Of a stretch of DNA of 64,000 nt, positions 25,148 through 33,690 are shown in pieces. How positions within the stretch are numbered: position 1 is the stretch's first letter; every line of letters begins with the position of its first letter. Source of the DNA: Nocardioides sp. SYSU D00065 (GTDB lineage Bacteria > Actinomycetota > Actinomycetes > Propionibacteriales > Nocardioidaceae). Below the pieces are notes generated by a model that was given only the letters and a program-made list of their open reading frames with translations, was not told the origin of the DNA and did not search any database. The DNA is taken from the NCBI RefSeq assembly GCF_017916425.1, contig NZ_JAFMSX010000002.1, positions 118,413-182,412 on the forward strand, read 5' to 3'. The translations under genes and the position numbers were made by a program.

Positions 25148-26083
25148 ATGTCCGAGCAGCCGCAGATCGCGCCGCCCTCCTCGCGGCGTACACCCCTCCT
25201 CGTCGCGATCGCCGTCCTGGTGATCGCCGCCGTCGTCGCCGGCATCGTGTGGTCGCGCAGCGGCGACGACGCCGCCGCCGGTGGCGCCGAGCGCGAGAAG
25301 GTCGTCCTCGGCACGGTCGGGGCGAGCGACCCCTACTGGCAGGTGCTCGTCGACGCGGCCGCCGAGCGCGGCATCGACCTCGAGGTCAAGGACTTCGCCG
25401 ACTACACCCAGCCCAACCCGGCCCTCAGCGAGGGCGAGCTGGACGTCAACCAGTTCCAGCACTTGGTCTACCTCGCCGAGTACAACGTCGCCAACGACGA
25501 CGACCTGGTCCCGCTGGGGTCGACCGCGATCTACCCCCTGGGCCTCTACTCCTCGAAGGTCGACTCCGTCGAGGACATCCAGGACGGCGACACCGTCGTC
25601 GTGCCGGACGACGACAGCAACCAGGCTCGCGCGCTGCTGATCCTGCAGTCGGCCGGCCTGATCACGCTCGAGGACGGCGGCAGCATCTACTCGACCCTGG
25701 CCGACATCGACGAGAGCGCCTCGCGCGTCGAGGTCAAGGCGATCAAGGCCGACCTGACGCCCACCTCGCTGCCGGACGTCGCTGCGGCGATCGTCAACAA
25801 CGACTTCGTGGAGAAGGCCGGCCTGGAGTTCGAGGACGCCCTCGCGACCGATGACGCCGACGACCCCAACGCGCTGCCGTACGTCAACGTGTTCGCGGTC
25901 CGCGCCGAGGACCGGGACGACCCGACGCTGCTCGAGCTCGTCGAGGTCTACCAGGAGACCCAGGCCGTCCTCGACGGGGTGCAGGACGTCTCGGGCGGCA
26001 CGGCCGAGCTCGTGAAGATCCCGCAGGAGGACCTGCAGGAGGCGCTCGACAAGGTCGTGGCCGACACCGAGGCGCGCCAGTAG
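25148..26083 (+). CDS. metQ: Methionine ABC importer substrate-binding protein (NlpA/MetQ family)
   Basis: The 311-residue protein has an N-terminal membrane anchor (about residues 17-37, LLVAIAVLVIAAVVAGIVW) with no lipobox Cys after it. It would therefore be an uncleaved signal anchor rather than the usual MetQ lipoprotein. The binding domain starts near residue 50 and shows family segments: VKDFADYTQPNPALSEGELDVNQFQHLVYL, IYPLGLYSSKV and VVPDDDSNQARALLILQ. It delivers D/L-methionine or related ligands to MetNI. A GAAAGG ribosome site precedes the ATG. metN follows after 44 bases. Confidence 0.9.
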   Translation: MSEQPQIAPPSSRRTPLLVAIAVLVIAAVVAGIVWSRSGDDAAAGGAEREKVVLGTVGASDPYWQVLVDAAAERGIDLEVKDFADYTQPNPALSEGELDVNQFQHLVYLAEYNVANDDDLVPLGSTAIYPLGLYSSKVDSVEDIQDGDTVVVPDDDSNQARALLILQSAGLITLEDGGSIYSTLADIDESASRVEVKAIKADLTPTSLPDVAAAIVNNDFVEKAGLEFEDALATDDADDPNALPYVNVFAVRAEDRDDPTLLELVEVYQETQAVLDGVQDVSGGTAELVKIPQEDLQEALDKVVADTEARQ

Positions 26084-26127
26084 TCCACCGCAGCAGCCAC
26101 GCGTACGAGCAACGACAGGAGCCGACG

Positions 26128-27156
26128 ATGGCGCTCGTCGAGATGACCGACGTCCACAAGACCTTCCCCGGTCCTCGCGGCCAGACGGGCGTGGAGGCGA
26201 TCCGCGGCGTCGACCTCACCGTCGAGGCCGGCGAGATCGTCGGCATCGTCGGCTACTCCGGAGCCGGCAAGTCGACCCTCGTGCGCCTGATCAACGCCCT
26301 CGAGACGACCACGTCCGGCAGCGTGCGGATCGACGGACGCGAGATCACCCGCCTCAAGGAGCGCGAGCTGCGACAGGTGCGGCTGGGGATCGGCATGATC
26401 TTCCAGCAGTTCAACCTGTTCGGCTCACGCACCGTGTGGGGCAACATCGCCTACCCGCTCGAGGTGGCCGGGGTCGCCAAGCCGGAGCGGGACAGGCGGA
26501 TCTCCGACCTGCTCCACTTCGTGGGGCTCGCCGACAAGGCCCACAGCCACATCGAGGAGCTGTCCGGCGGGCAGAAGCAGCGCGTCGGCATCGCCCGCGC
26601 GCTCGCGACCAACCCGAGCCTGCTGCTGGCCGACGAGGCGACGAGCGCGCTGGACCCGGAGACCACCCAGGAGGTGCTGGCGCTGCTGCGCCGGGTCAAC
26701 CGCGAGCTCGGGATCACGATTCTCGTCATCACCCACGAGATGGACGTCGTGCGCAGCCTGGCCCACCGCGTGGTGGTGATGGAGGCCGGCCGGATCGTGG
26801 AGGAGGGTCCGGTCCTGCAGGTCCTGTCCGACCCGCAGCAGCCGGTGACCCGGCGCTTCGTCGCCACCATCGTCGACGACGAGCCCGACGCCGAGGCCCT
26901 GGCCGCGCTGCACGCACGCCACACCGGTCGCTTCGTCAAGCTGGCCTTCCGCGGCGACGAGGTGCGCCAGAGCGACGTCTTCGCCGAGCTCCTGGGCCAC
27001 GGCGTGCGCTTCGAGCTCGTCTACGGAGGCATCGAGGAGGTGCAGGGCGAGACGTTCGGCAACCTCACCTTGGCCCTCGACGGCGAGCCCCGCGCGGTGG
27101 ACTCCGCCGTGGCGGCCGTCGGCGCCCTCGTCCCGACCACGGAGCTGCCGCGATGA
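26128..27156 (+). CDS. metN: Methionine ABC importer ATP-binding protein
   Basis: The 342-residue protein has an ABC domain (Walker A GYSGAGKSTL near residue 43, signature LSGGQKQRVG, Walker B LLLADEATSALDP). A C-terminal NIL/ACT-like domain (about 265-340, FVKLAFRGDEVRQSDVFAEL and VYGGIEEVQGETFGNL) binds methionine and inhibits transport when the cell pool is high. That domain separates MetN from other ATPases and makes the methionine assignment strong. An AGGAG ribosome site lies before the ATG. The stop overlaps the metI ATG. Confidence 0.94.
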   Translation: MALVEMTDVHKTFPGPRGQTGVEAIRGVDLTVEAGEIVGIVGYSGAGKSTLVRLINALETTTSGSVRIDGREITRLKERELRQVRLGIGMIFQQFNLFGSRTVWGNIAYPLEVAGVAKPERDRRISDLLHFVGLADKAHSHIEELSGGQKQRVGIARALATNPSLLLADEATSALDPETTQEVLALLRRVNRELGITILVITHEMDVVRSLAHRVVVMEAGRIVEEGPVLQVLSDPQQPVTRRFVATIVDDEPDAEALAALHARHTGRFVKLAFRGDEVRQSDVFAELLGHGVRFELVYGGIEEVQGETFGNLTLALDGEPRAVDSAVAAVGALVPTTELPR

Positions 27157-27818
27157 ACGACTCCAACCTCACCGAGCTGTGGCCCCTCGTGTGGCAGGCG
27201 ACGTACGAGACCCTCTACATCGTCGCCTTCACCCTCGGCCTCGGCGGCCTCTTCGGGCTGCTGCTCGGCCTGGCGCTGTACGTCACCCGGCGCGGCGGTC
27301 TCTACGCCAGCCGGACCACGTACCTCGTGCTCAACGTCGTGGTGAACTTCTTCCGGCCGATCCCCTTCGTCATCTTCATCGCCGCCGTGCAGCCGCTGGC
27401 TCGCGTCGTGGTGGGGACCGGGATCGGCAATCCGGCGATCATCTTCGCCCTGACCCTCGCCGCCACCTTCGGCATCAGCCGCATCGTCGAGCAGAACCTC
27501 GTCACGGTCGATCCCGGTGTCATCGAGGCGGCGCGCTCGGTCGGCGCCAGCCGGGCCCGGATCATCCGCACCGTCGTGCTGCCGGAGGCGCTCGGACCCC
27601 TCGTGCTGGGCTACACCTTCGTGTTCGTGGCCATCGTCGACATGACCGCCGTCGCTGGCGTCGTCGGCGGCGGCGGGCTCGGCAACTTCGCCCTGCAGTA
27701 CGGGTTCCGCCAGTTCGACGCGGTGGTCACGTGGACCGCGGTCCTCATCATCGTCGCGCTGGTGCAGGTGGTGCAGCTGCTCGGGAACACGGTCGCCCGG
27801 CGGGTGCTGCGCCGCTAG
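27153..27818 (+). CDS. metI: Methionine ABC importer permease
   Basis: The 221-residue protein has five membrane helices and the MetI-type EAA loop (PGVIEAARSVGASRARIIRTVVLPEAL). The FRPIPFVIFIAAVQPL segment is characteristic of the family. It begins inside the metN stop (ATGA). The stop is TAG, followed after about 20 bases by a GC hairpin. Confidence 0.93.
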   Translation: MNDSNLTELWPLVWQATYETLYIVAFTLGLGGLFGLLLGLALYVTRRGGLYASRTTYLVLNVVVNFFRPIPFVIFIAAVQPLARVVVGTGIGNPAIIFALTLAATFGISRIVEQNLVTVDPGVIEAARSVGASRARIIRTVVLPEALGPLVLGYTFVFVAIVDMTAVAGVVGGGGLGNFALQYGFRQFDAVVTWTAVLIIVALVQVVQLLGNTVARRVLRR

Positions 27819-27837
27819 GTGTGCAGCTGAGCGCGCA

Positions 27838-27857
27838 CGCCCGGAGGTTGCCGGGCG
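27838..27857 (+). terminator. GC hairpin after metI
   Basis: CGCCCGG and CCGGGCG form a 7-bp stem around AGGTTG, 20 bases past the metI stop codon. There is no T-tract. Confidence 0.5.
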
Positions 27858-27906
27858 CGTGGCGTGCGTCACGCCCACCGTCGTTCCGCCGCGGAATCGG
27901 CGGGCG

Positions 27907-27912
27907 TAGGCT
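27907..27912 (+). promoter_or_regulatory. -10 element (TAGGCT) of the DUF2520-pan operon
   Basis: TAGGCT lies about 64 bases before the ATG at 27977. The leader between them holds a direct repeat, GTAGATCG-CA-GTAGATCG, and a GAAGAGG ribosome site. Confidence 0.4.
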
Positions 27913-27976
27913 CGCGTTGAGCACGGTAGATCGCAGTAGATCGGTACCCGCGAGGGACTGAAACGAAGAGGTCGAC

Positions 27977-28909
27977 ATGACGAAGCTGTCCATCGGCGTG
28001 GTCGGAGCCGGCCGCGTGGGCGCGGTCCTGGCTGCTGCGCTGCGTGCCGCCGGGCACGAGGTCGTGGCCGCCGCCGGCGAGTCCGACGCGTCCCGCTCGC
28101 GCATCGAGGCGCTGCTGCCCGGCGTGCGCGTCGCCAAGCCCACCGACGTGGCCCGCGCCTGCGACCTGCTGCTGCTGACGGTGCCCGACGACATGCTCGA
28201 CAACGTCGTCACCATGCTGTCCGCGAGCGGCGCGATCCACGAGGGCCAGGTCGTGGTGCACACCAGCGGGCGCCACGGGCTCGCCGTCCTGGCCCCGGCC
28301 CGTGCCGCCGGCGCGCACACCGTCGCAGTGCACCCGGCGATGACCTTCACGGGCACCGCGGTCGACCTGCCGCGGCTGTCCGGCTGCGTCTTCGGCGTCA
28401 CCACCGACGACGTCGACCGTGCGCTCACCGAGCAGCTGGTCGCCGACCTGGGCGGTCGCGCGATGTGGGTGCCGGAGGAGCGCCGCACGCTGTACCACGC
28501 CGGCCTGGCGCACGGCGCCAACCACCTCGTCACCCTCGTGGCCGAGGCGATGGAGATCCTGTCGGCCGCGGGCGCCGAGGACCCCGCCGCGACCTTGCGC
28601 CCGCTGCTGACCGCCGCCCTGGACAACTCGCTGCAGCATGGCGACGCGGCCCTGACCGGTCCCATCGTGCGTGGGGACGTCGAGACGGTGCGCGCCCACG
28701 TCGCCGGCCTGGTGGCCGACGCGCCGCAGACGCTGCCGTCGTACGTCGCGATGGCGCACGCCACGCTCGACCGGGCCGTCACCGACGGTCGGCTGCTGCC
28801 GATCCGGGCCTCGAAGATGCTGCAGGTGCTCGCCGCCGCCGAGGCGTCGGTCGGGGCCGGTCCGGTGCCCGGACCTCCCTCCGCCCGGACGGGCGACGCG
28901 CCCCGATGA
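27977..28909 (+). CDS. Rossmann-like and DUF2520 domain protein
   Basis: The 310-residue protein has an N-terminal NAD(P) fold with VVGAGRVGAVLAAALRAAGH (residues 8-27, GxGxxG) and a C-terminal helical DUF2520 domain with VHPAMTFTG near residue 118 and HGANHLVTLVAEA near residue 182. The two-domain architecture resembles ketopantoate and pyrroline-carboxylate reductases. Its stop overlaps the ATG of panC, and no panE or panB is visible, so it is a reasonable candidate for the ketopantoate-reducing step. That role is inferred from context, not shown. The M. tuberculosis counterpart by position is Rv3603c. Confidence 0.85.
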   Translation: MTKLSIGVVGAGRVGAVLAAALRAAGHEVVAAAGESDASRSRIEALLPGVRVAKPTDVARACDLLLLTVPDDMLDNVVTMLSASGAIHEGQVVVHTSGRHGLAVLAPARAAGAHTVAVHPAMTFTGTAVDLPRLSGCVFGVTTDDVDRALTEQLVADLGGRAMWVPEERRTLYHAGLAHGANHLVTLVAEAMEILSAAGAEDPAATLRPLLTAALDNSLQHGDAALTGPIVRGDVETVRAHVAGLVADAPQTLPSYVAMAHATLDRAVTDGRLLPIRASKMLQVLAAAEASVGAGPVPGPPSARTGDAPR

Positions 28910-29829
28910 CCTCCAGCCCCGTCCTCGCGTCGACCCGCGAGGAGCTGTCCGGCCTGCTCGCCGACGCGCGCCGCTCAGGTGAGCGCATCGCGCTCGTGCC
29001 GACGATGGGCGCCCTGCACGAGGGCCACGCCAGCCTGATGCGCACTGCCCGCGCGAACACCGACGGCCCGCTCGTGGTCAGCATCTTCGTCAACCCGATG
29101 CAGTTCGCGCCCGGCGAGGACCTCGACCGCTACCCGCGCACCCTCGACGCCGACCTCCAGGTGTGCGCGGCGGAGGGCGTGGACGTCGTCTTCGCCCCGG
29201 CCGTCGAGGAGATGTACCCCGGCGGCTTCCGCCACGACTCGGTCCACGACGGCGTCACCGTCGCCCCCGGTGCCCTCGCCACGATCCTCGAGGGCGCCTC
29301 GCGGCCCGGCCACTTCGACGGGGTGCTCACCGTGGTCGCCAAGCTGTTCGGCCTGGTCCGCCCCGACGTCGCGGTGTTCGGCGAGAAGGACTACCAACAG
29401 CTCACGCTGATCCGCCGGATGGTCCGCGACCTCTGTCTCGGCGTAGACGTCGTCGGCGCCGAGACCGTCCGCGAGGCTGACGGCCTGGCACTGTCCAGCC
29501 GCAACCGCTACCTCGACGCCGGCGAGCGGCAGGCTGCGGTGACGCTGAGCCGGGCGCTGCGCGCGGCGCAGGAGCGCGCACCGTACGGCGTGCCCGCCGC
29601 GCGGTGGGCCGCGATGTCGGTCCTCAAGGCCGAGCCGGGCATCGAGCTCGACTACCTCGCGCTCACCTCGCCCGACCTCGGCGACGCACCGGAGACCGGC
29701 GAGGGCCGGATCCTGGTGGCCGCCCGGGTCGGCGCCACACGCCTGATCGACAACATGCCGATCACCTTCGACCGGGTCCCACCGGCCGAGCAGGCGGGGA
29801 CCGCTCCAGCGGCCTCGACCACCCCCTGA
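28906..29829 (+). CDS. panC: Pantothenate synthetase
   Basis: The 307-residue enzyme joins pantoate and beta-alanine with ATP. The HIGH-like region reads VPTMGALHEGHASLM near residue 30. Further signatures are FVNPMQFAPGEDLDRYPRT, VFGEKDYQQLTLIRRM and LALSSRNRYLD. It begins in the stop of the DUF2520 gene, and panD follows after 12 bases. Together with coaX further downstream, the region covers coenzyme A synthesis from aspartate and pantoate to phosphopantothenate. Confidence 0.95.
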   Translation: MTSSPVLASTREELSGLLADARRSGERIALVPTMGALHEGHASLMRTARANTDGPLVVSIFVNPMQFAPGEDLDRYPRTLDADLQVCAAEGVDVVFAPAVEEMYPGGFRHDSVHDGVTVAPGALATILEGASRPGHFDGVLTVVAKLFGLVRPDVAVFGEKDYQQLTLIRRMVRDLCLGVDVVGAETVREADGLALSSRNRYLDAGERQAAVTLSRALRAAQERAPYGVPAARWAAMSVLKAEPGIELDYLALTSPDLGDAPETGEGRILVAARVGATRLIDNMPITFDRVPPAEQAGTAPAASTTP

Positions 29830-29841
29830 AAGGAGCAGCCC

Positions 29842-30258
29842 GTGCTGCGCACCATGATGAAGTCCAAGATCCACCGCGCCACGGTGACCCAGGCCGACCT
29901 GCACTACGTCGGCTCCGTCACCGTCGACGAGGACCTGCTCGACGCCGCGGACCTGCTGGCCGGCGAGCTCGTCCACATCGTCGACGTCACCAACGGCGCC
30001 CGCCTCGAGACGTACACCATCGCCGGCGAGCGAGGCTCCGGCGTCATCGGCATCAACGGCGCGGCGGCCCGGCTGGTGCACCCCGGCGACACGGTCATCC
30101 TCATCGGCTACGGCCAGATGGACACCGCCGAGGCCAGGGAGCTCAAGCCGCACGTCGTCTTCGTCGACGCCGACAACAAGGTGATGGGCACCGGTTTCGA
30201 CCCGGCGGAGACGTTCGGCGACGAGGCGCTGACGCGTGGCGACGTCGTGACTCGCTAG
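29842..30258 (+). CDS. panD: Aspartate 1-decarboxylase (pyruvoyl enzyme)
   Basis: The 138-residue proenzyme makes beta-alanine from aspartate. Self-cleavage at Gly24-Ser25 (in HYVGSVTVD) produces the pyruvoyl cofactor. Other conserved parts are [12 protein letters not shown] and [17 protein letters not shown]. The GTG start follows a strong GAAAGGAG site. The TAG stop is also the first half of the nadB -10 box. A roughly 20-residue acidic tail extends past the E. coli length. Confidence 0.95.
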   Translation: MLRTMMKSKIHRATVTQADLHYVGSVTVDEDLLDAADLLAGELVHIVDVTNGARLETYTIAGERGSGVIGINGAAARLVHPGDTVILIGYGQMDTAEARELKPHVVFVDADNKVMGTGFDPAETFGDEALTRGDVVTR

Positions 30259-30261
30259 CCT
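30256..30261 (+). promoter_or_regulatory. Leaderless promoter -10 (TAGCCT) of nadB, overlapping the panD stop codon
   Basis: TAGCCT is followed by six bases and the ATG at 30268. Bases 30256-30258 are also the panD TAG stop codon. Confidence 0.6.
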
Positions 30262-30267
30262 GCGCGG

Positions 30268-31941
30268 ATGACTGCACGCCGGCCGGTCCCGGGACGCCTC
30301 CGCGCGCCGGCCCCCGGTTGGACGATCCGCGCCGACGTCGTGGTGGTGGGCTCCGGCATCGCCGGGCTCACCGCCGCGCTCCGCATCCATGCCGCCGATC
30401 CGTCCCTGCGCCTCATCGTGGTCACCAAGGACGTCCTGGCGGCAGGCTCCACGCAGTGGGCTCAGGGCGGCATCGCCGCGGCGCTGGGCCCCGGGGACAC
30501 ACCCGAGCAGCACCAGCGCGACACCCTGGTCGCGGGGGCGGGCGCCTGCGACGTCGACGCCGTGCGGGTCCTCGTGACCGAGGGTCCCGCCGCGGTGCAC
30601 GAGCTGATCGCGCTCGGCACCGAGTTCGACCTGCACCCCGACGGCGAGCTCTCGCTGACCCGCGAGGGCGGGCACCACCGCGACCGGATCGCGCACGCCG
30701 GCGGTGACGCCACGGGTGCGGAGATCCAGCGCGCGCTCATCGCAGCCGTCGAGCGCGCACCCGAGATCGAGGTCGTCGAGCACGCGCTCGCCGTCGACCT
30801 GCTGCGCGCCGCCGACGGAGGCGTCGCCGGACTCACCCTCCACGTGCTGGGCGAGGGTCGGCGCGACGGCGTCGGTGCGGTGCACTGCCGCGCGGTCGTG
30901 CTGGCCTCGGGCGGGCTCGGCCAGGTGTTCAGCCAGTCGACCAACCCGAGCGTGTCCACGGGTGACGGGATGGCGCTGGCGCTGCGCGCGGGTGCCCGGC
31001 TGCGCGACCTCGAGTTCGTCCAGTTCCACCCGACGGTGATGTGGCTGGGACCGGACTCGCAGGGGCAGCAGCCGCTCATCTCCGAGGCCGTGCGCGGCGA
31101 GGGTGCCTTCCTCGTCGACCACGACGGACGCCGCTTCATGCGCGGCGAGCACGAGCTGGCCGACCTCGCTCCGCGCGACGTGGTCGCCAAGGCCATCACC
31201 CGCCGGATGACCGAGACCGGTCAGCCGCACGTGTGGCTCGACGCGCGCCACCTCGGCGAGGCGTTCTGGCGCAGGCGGTTCCCCACCATCCTGGGCGTGT
31301 GCCGCCGGCACGGCGTGGACCCGGCGACCGAGCTGATCCCGGTCGCGCCCGCCCAGCACTACGTCTCCGGCGGCGTCGCCACCGACCTGTGGGGCCGTAC
31401 GACCGTGCCCGGTCTCTACGCGACGGGTGAGGTGGCGTGCTCGGGCGTGCACGGCGCCAACCGCCTGGCGTCGAACTCGCTGCTCGAGGGGCTCGTGTTC
31501 TCGCGGCGGATCGCCGACGTGCTGCCCGGCGAGCTGCGCGACTGGAGCGACCCTGTGGCGGACCCCCGCCCCGCCGCCCTGGTGGGCGGCGGGGATCGCC
31601 GCGCGATCCAGGAGGTGATGACCCGTCGTGCGGGCGTGCTGCGCGAGGCCGACGGCCTCGCGGAGGCGCTGGACCTCCTGGGCGCCCTCGACCGCGCGGA
31701 CGCCGAGGTGGGGCCGGCCGCCTGGGAGACGAGCAACGTGCTGACCGTCAGCACCGCGCTCGCCGAGGCGGCGGCGATGCGCACGGAGACCCGCGGGTCG
31801 CACTGGCGCGAGGACTTCCCCGACCGCGACGAGTCGCGCGCCGGGCACGTCGACACCTGGCTCGACGTCGACGGCGCCGTCCGCGCCGAGTGGACGTACG
31901 CCCCCTCCACCGACCCTTCCACCACGGAGGTGCCCGCATGA
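30268..31941 (+). CDS. nadB: L-aspartate oxidase
   Basis: The 557-residue flavoenzyme oxidises aspartate to iminoaspartate at the start of de novo NAD synthesis. The FAD-binding motif VVVVGSGIAGLTAAL is near residue 27, STQWAQGGIAAALG near residue 67 and the active-site HYVSGGVATDLWGRT near residue 367. SGVHGANRLASNSLLEGLVF is the C-terminal FAD signature. The N-terminus has a 25-residue Arg/Pro-rich extension. nadA is not visible here. The start is leaderless, and the stop overlaps nadC. Confidence 0.94.
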   Translation: MTARRPVPGRLRAPAPGWTIRADVVVVGSGIAGLTAALRIHAADPSLRLIVVTKDVLAAGSTQWAQGGIAAALGPGDTPEQHQRDTLVAGAGACDVDAVRVLVTEGPAAVHELIALGTEFDLHPDGELSLTREGGHHRDRIAHAGGDATGAEIQRALIAAVERAPEIEVVEHALAVDLLRAADGGVAGLTLHVLGEGRRDGVGAVHCRAVVLASGGLGQVFSQSTNPSVSTGDGMALALRAGARLRDLEFVQFHPTVMWLGPDSQGQQPLISEAVRGEGAFLVDHDGRRFMRGEHELADLAPRDVVAKAITRRMTETGQPHVWLDARHLGEAFWRRRFPTILGVCRRHGVDPATELIPVAPAQHYVSGGVATDLWGRTTVPGLYATGEVACSGVHGANRLASNSLLEGLVFSRRIADVLPGELRDWSDPVADPRPAALVGGGDRRAIQEVMTRRAGVLREADGLAEALDLLGALDRADAEVGPAAWETSNVLTVSTALAEAAAMRTETRGSHWREDFPDRDESRAGHVDTWLDVDGAVRAEWTYAPSTDPSTTEVPA

Positions 31942-32840
31942 CGAGTCTGCGCGACGTCCCACCCGACGTCCTCGACGACCTGACCGCGGCCGGACTCGAC
32001 CCCGAGCACGTCTGGGACGTCGTCAGCCGCGCGCTGTCGGAGGACCTGACCCCGGCGTGGGCGGACGACCCGACCAGCTCCGCCACCATCCCCGTCGACG
32101 CGCGGGGCGAGGCGGTCGTCGCCGCGCGCGAACCGGGCGTGGTCGCCGGCCTCGCCGTTGCCGCGGTGGCGTTCTCCATGGTCGGCGCCGACGCCACGAT
32201 CACCGACCGCGTCCCCGACGGCACGCGCGTGGAGCAGGGCGACGTCGTCATGCGCGTCGCCGGCCGCACCCGCCAGCTGCTCGTCGCCGAGCGCACCGCG
32301 CTCAACCTCGCCTGCCACCTCTCCGGCGTCGCCACCGCCACCGCGCAGTGGGTCGAGGCGCTCGCCGGCTCGCCGACCCGGGTGCTCGACACCCGCAAGA
32401 CGCTGCCGGGCCTGCGCGCGCTGCAGAAGTACGCCGTGCGCTGCGGCGGCGGGGTCAACCACCGCTTCGGGCTCACCGACATGGCGATGGTCAAGGACAA
32501 CCACGTCGTCGCGGCCGGCGGGGTGCTGCCGGCGCTGGCCGCCATCCGGTCCGCCCACCCGGGACTGCCGGTCGAGGTGGAGGTCACCACCCTCGACCAG
32601 CTCGACGAGCTGCTGGCGCTGCCCGCGCCTCCGGAGCGGATCCTGCTCGACAACATGAGCGACGAGCTGATGACCGAGGCGGTGCGGCGTACGGCCGGGC
32701 GGGTGCCCCTCGAGGCGAGCGGCGGCATCACCCTCGAGCGCGCGGCGCGGATCGGTGCGACGGGGGTCGACTTCGTGTCGGTCGGGGCGCTCACCCACTC
32801 GGTGCGGGTGTTCGACCTCGGGATGGACCTGCTCGGATGA
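31938..32840 (+). CDS. nadC: Quinolinate phosphoribosyltransferase (decarboxylating)
   Basis: The 300-residue type II PRTase converts quinolinate and PRPP to nicotinate mononucleotide. Conserved runs are ERTALNLACHLSGVAT, DTRKTLPGLRALQKYAVRCGGG, NHRFGLTDMAMVKDNH and the C-terminal LEASGGITLERA with VDFVSVGALTHS. It begins in the nadB stop (ATGA), and its own stop overlaps the coaX ATG, so NAD and CoA genes form one run of transcription. Confidence 0.95.
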   Translation: MTSLRDVPPDVLDDLTAAGLDPEHVWDVVSRALSEDLTPAWADDPTSSATIPVDARGEAVVAAREPGVVAGLAVAAVAFSMVGADATITDRVPDGTRVEQGDVVMRVAGRTRQLLVAERTALNLACHLSGVATATAQWVEALAGSPTRVLDTRKTLPGLRALQKYAVRCGGGVNHRFGLTDMAMVKDNHVVAAGGVLPALAAIRSAHPGLPVEVEVTTLDQLDELLALPAPPERILLDNMSDELMTEAVRRTAGRVPLEASGGITLERAARIGATGVDFVSVGALTHSVRVFDLGMDLLG

Positions 32841-33607
32841 GCCTGCTGGCGGTCGACATCCGCAACACCCACACCTTCCTCGGCCTGCTCGACGGGGAGG
32901 ACGTCACCGGTCACTGGCGGCTGGCCACCGACGAGCGGCGCACGGCCGACGAGTGGTCGCTGCTCCTGCGCGGACTCCTGGCCGACCGCGTCGACGACGT
33001 CGAGGGGGTCGCAGTCTGCTCGACGGTGCCGGCCGTCCTGCACGAGTGGCGCGAGATGCTCGAGCGTCACCTCGCGCACGTGCCCGCGATCGTGGTCGAG
33101 CCGGGTGTGCGCACCGGGATCGCGGTGCTGACGGACAACCCGCGCGAGGTCGGCGCGGACCGGATCGTCAACGCCCTCGCCGCGGCCGCGCTGCACGGCG
33201 GTCCGGCCATCGTCGTCGACTTCGGCACCGCGACGACGTTCGACGTGGTCAACGCCAGGGGCCAGTACGTCGGCGGCGCGATCGTGCCGGGGGTCGAGAT
33301 CTCCCTCGACGCGCTCGGGCGCCGCGGTGCGCAGCTGCGCAAGGTCGAGCTCGCCCGCCCGCGGTCGGTGATCGCCAAGAACACCGTCGAGGCGCTGCAG
33401 AGCGGGATGCTTTTCGGCGTCGCCGCGCAGGTGGAGGGCCTGGTGGCCAGGATGATCGAGGAGCTCGACGTCCCTGCCGAGGACGTGGCGGTGATCTCGA
33501 CCGGCCACCTCGCGCCGCTCCTGCTCGACGACTGCGGCTGTTTCACCGTGCATTCTCCGTGGCTGACCCTGCACGGTTTGCGATTGGTCTTCGAACGCAA
33601 TTCGTGA
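32837..33607 (+). CDS. coaX: Type III pantothenate kinase
   Basis: The 256-residue ASKHA-fold kinase phosphorylates pantothenate. The N-terminal phosphate loop reads LLAVDIRNTHTFLGLLDG: Arg-Asn-Thr-His replaces the textbook Gly-Asn-Thr-Asn, as in the M. tuberculosis protein Rv3600c. The second motif, DNPREVGADRIVNALAA, and the third, IVVDFGTATTFDVV, are intact, here with an Asp-Phe-Gly-Thr-Ala-Thr motif. The mycobacterial protein is reported to be poorly active or inactive, and the shared substitution makes activity here uncertain. The final 60 bases are AT-richer and run into the lsr2 control region. Confidence 0.9.
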   Translation: MSLLAVDIRNTHTFLGLLDGEDVTGHWRLATDERRTADEWSLLLRGLLADRVDDVEGVAVCSTVPAVLHEWREMLERHLAHVPAIVVEPGVRTGIAVLTDNPREVGADRIVNALAAAALHGGPAIVVDFGTATTFDVVNARGQYVGGAIVPGVEISLDALGRRGAQLRKVELARPRSVIAKNTVEALQSGMLFGVAAQVEGLVARMIEELDVPAEDVAVISTGHLAPLLLDDCGCFTVHSPWLTLHGLRLVFERNS

Positions 33608-33626
33608 CGCCTTTTGGCCGTCAAAT

Positions 33627-33678
33627 TGCATTCCTGCAACAATGCATTCCAGCTCTTTCCCCCGAATGCAGAGAATGC
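33627..33678. promoter_or_regulatory. AT-rich lsr2 control region with repeated TGCATTC sites
   Basis: TGCATTC occurs at 33627-33633 and 33643-33649, and its complement GAATGCA at 33664-33670, with GAATGC at 33673-33678; another copy is in the coaX end at 33549. The stretch is clearly richer in A and T than its surroundings. That is the type of DNA Lsr2 binds, so autoregulation is likely. Confidence 0.45.
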
Positions 33679-33690
33679 GAAGGAATTACC

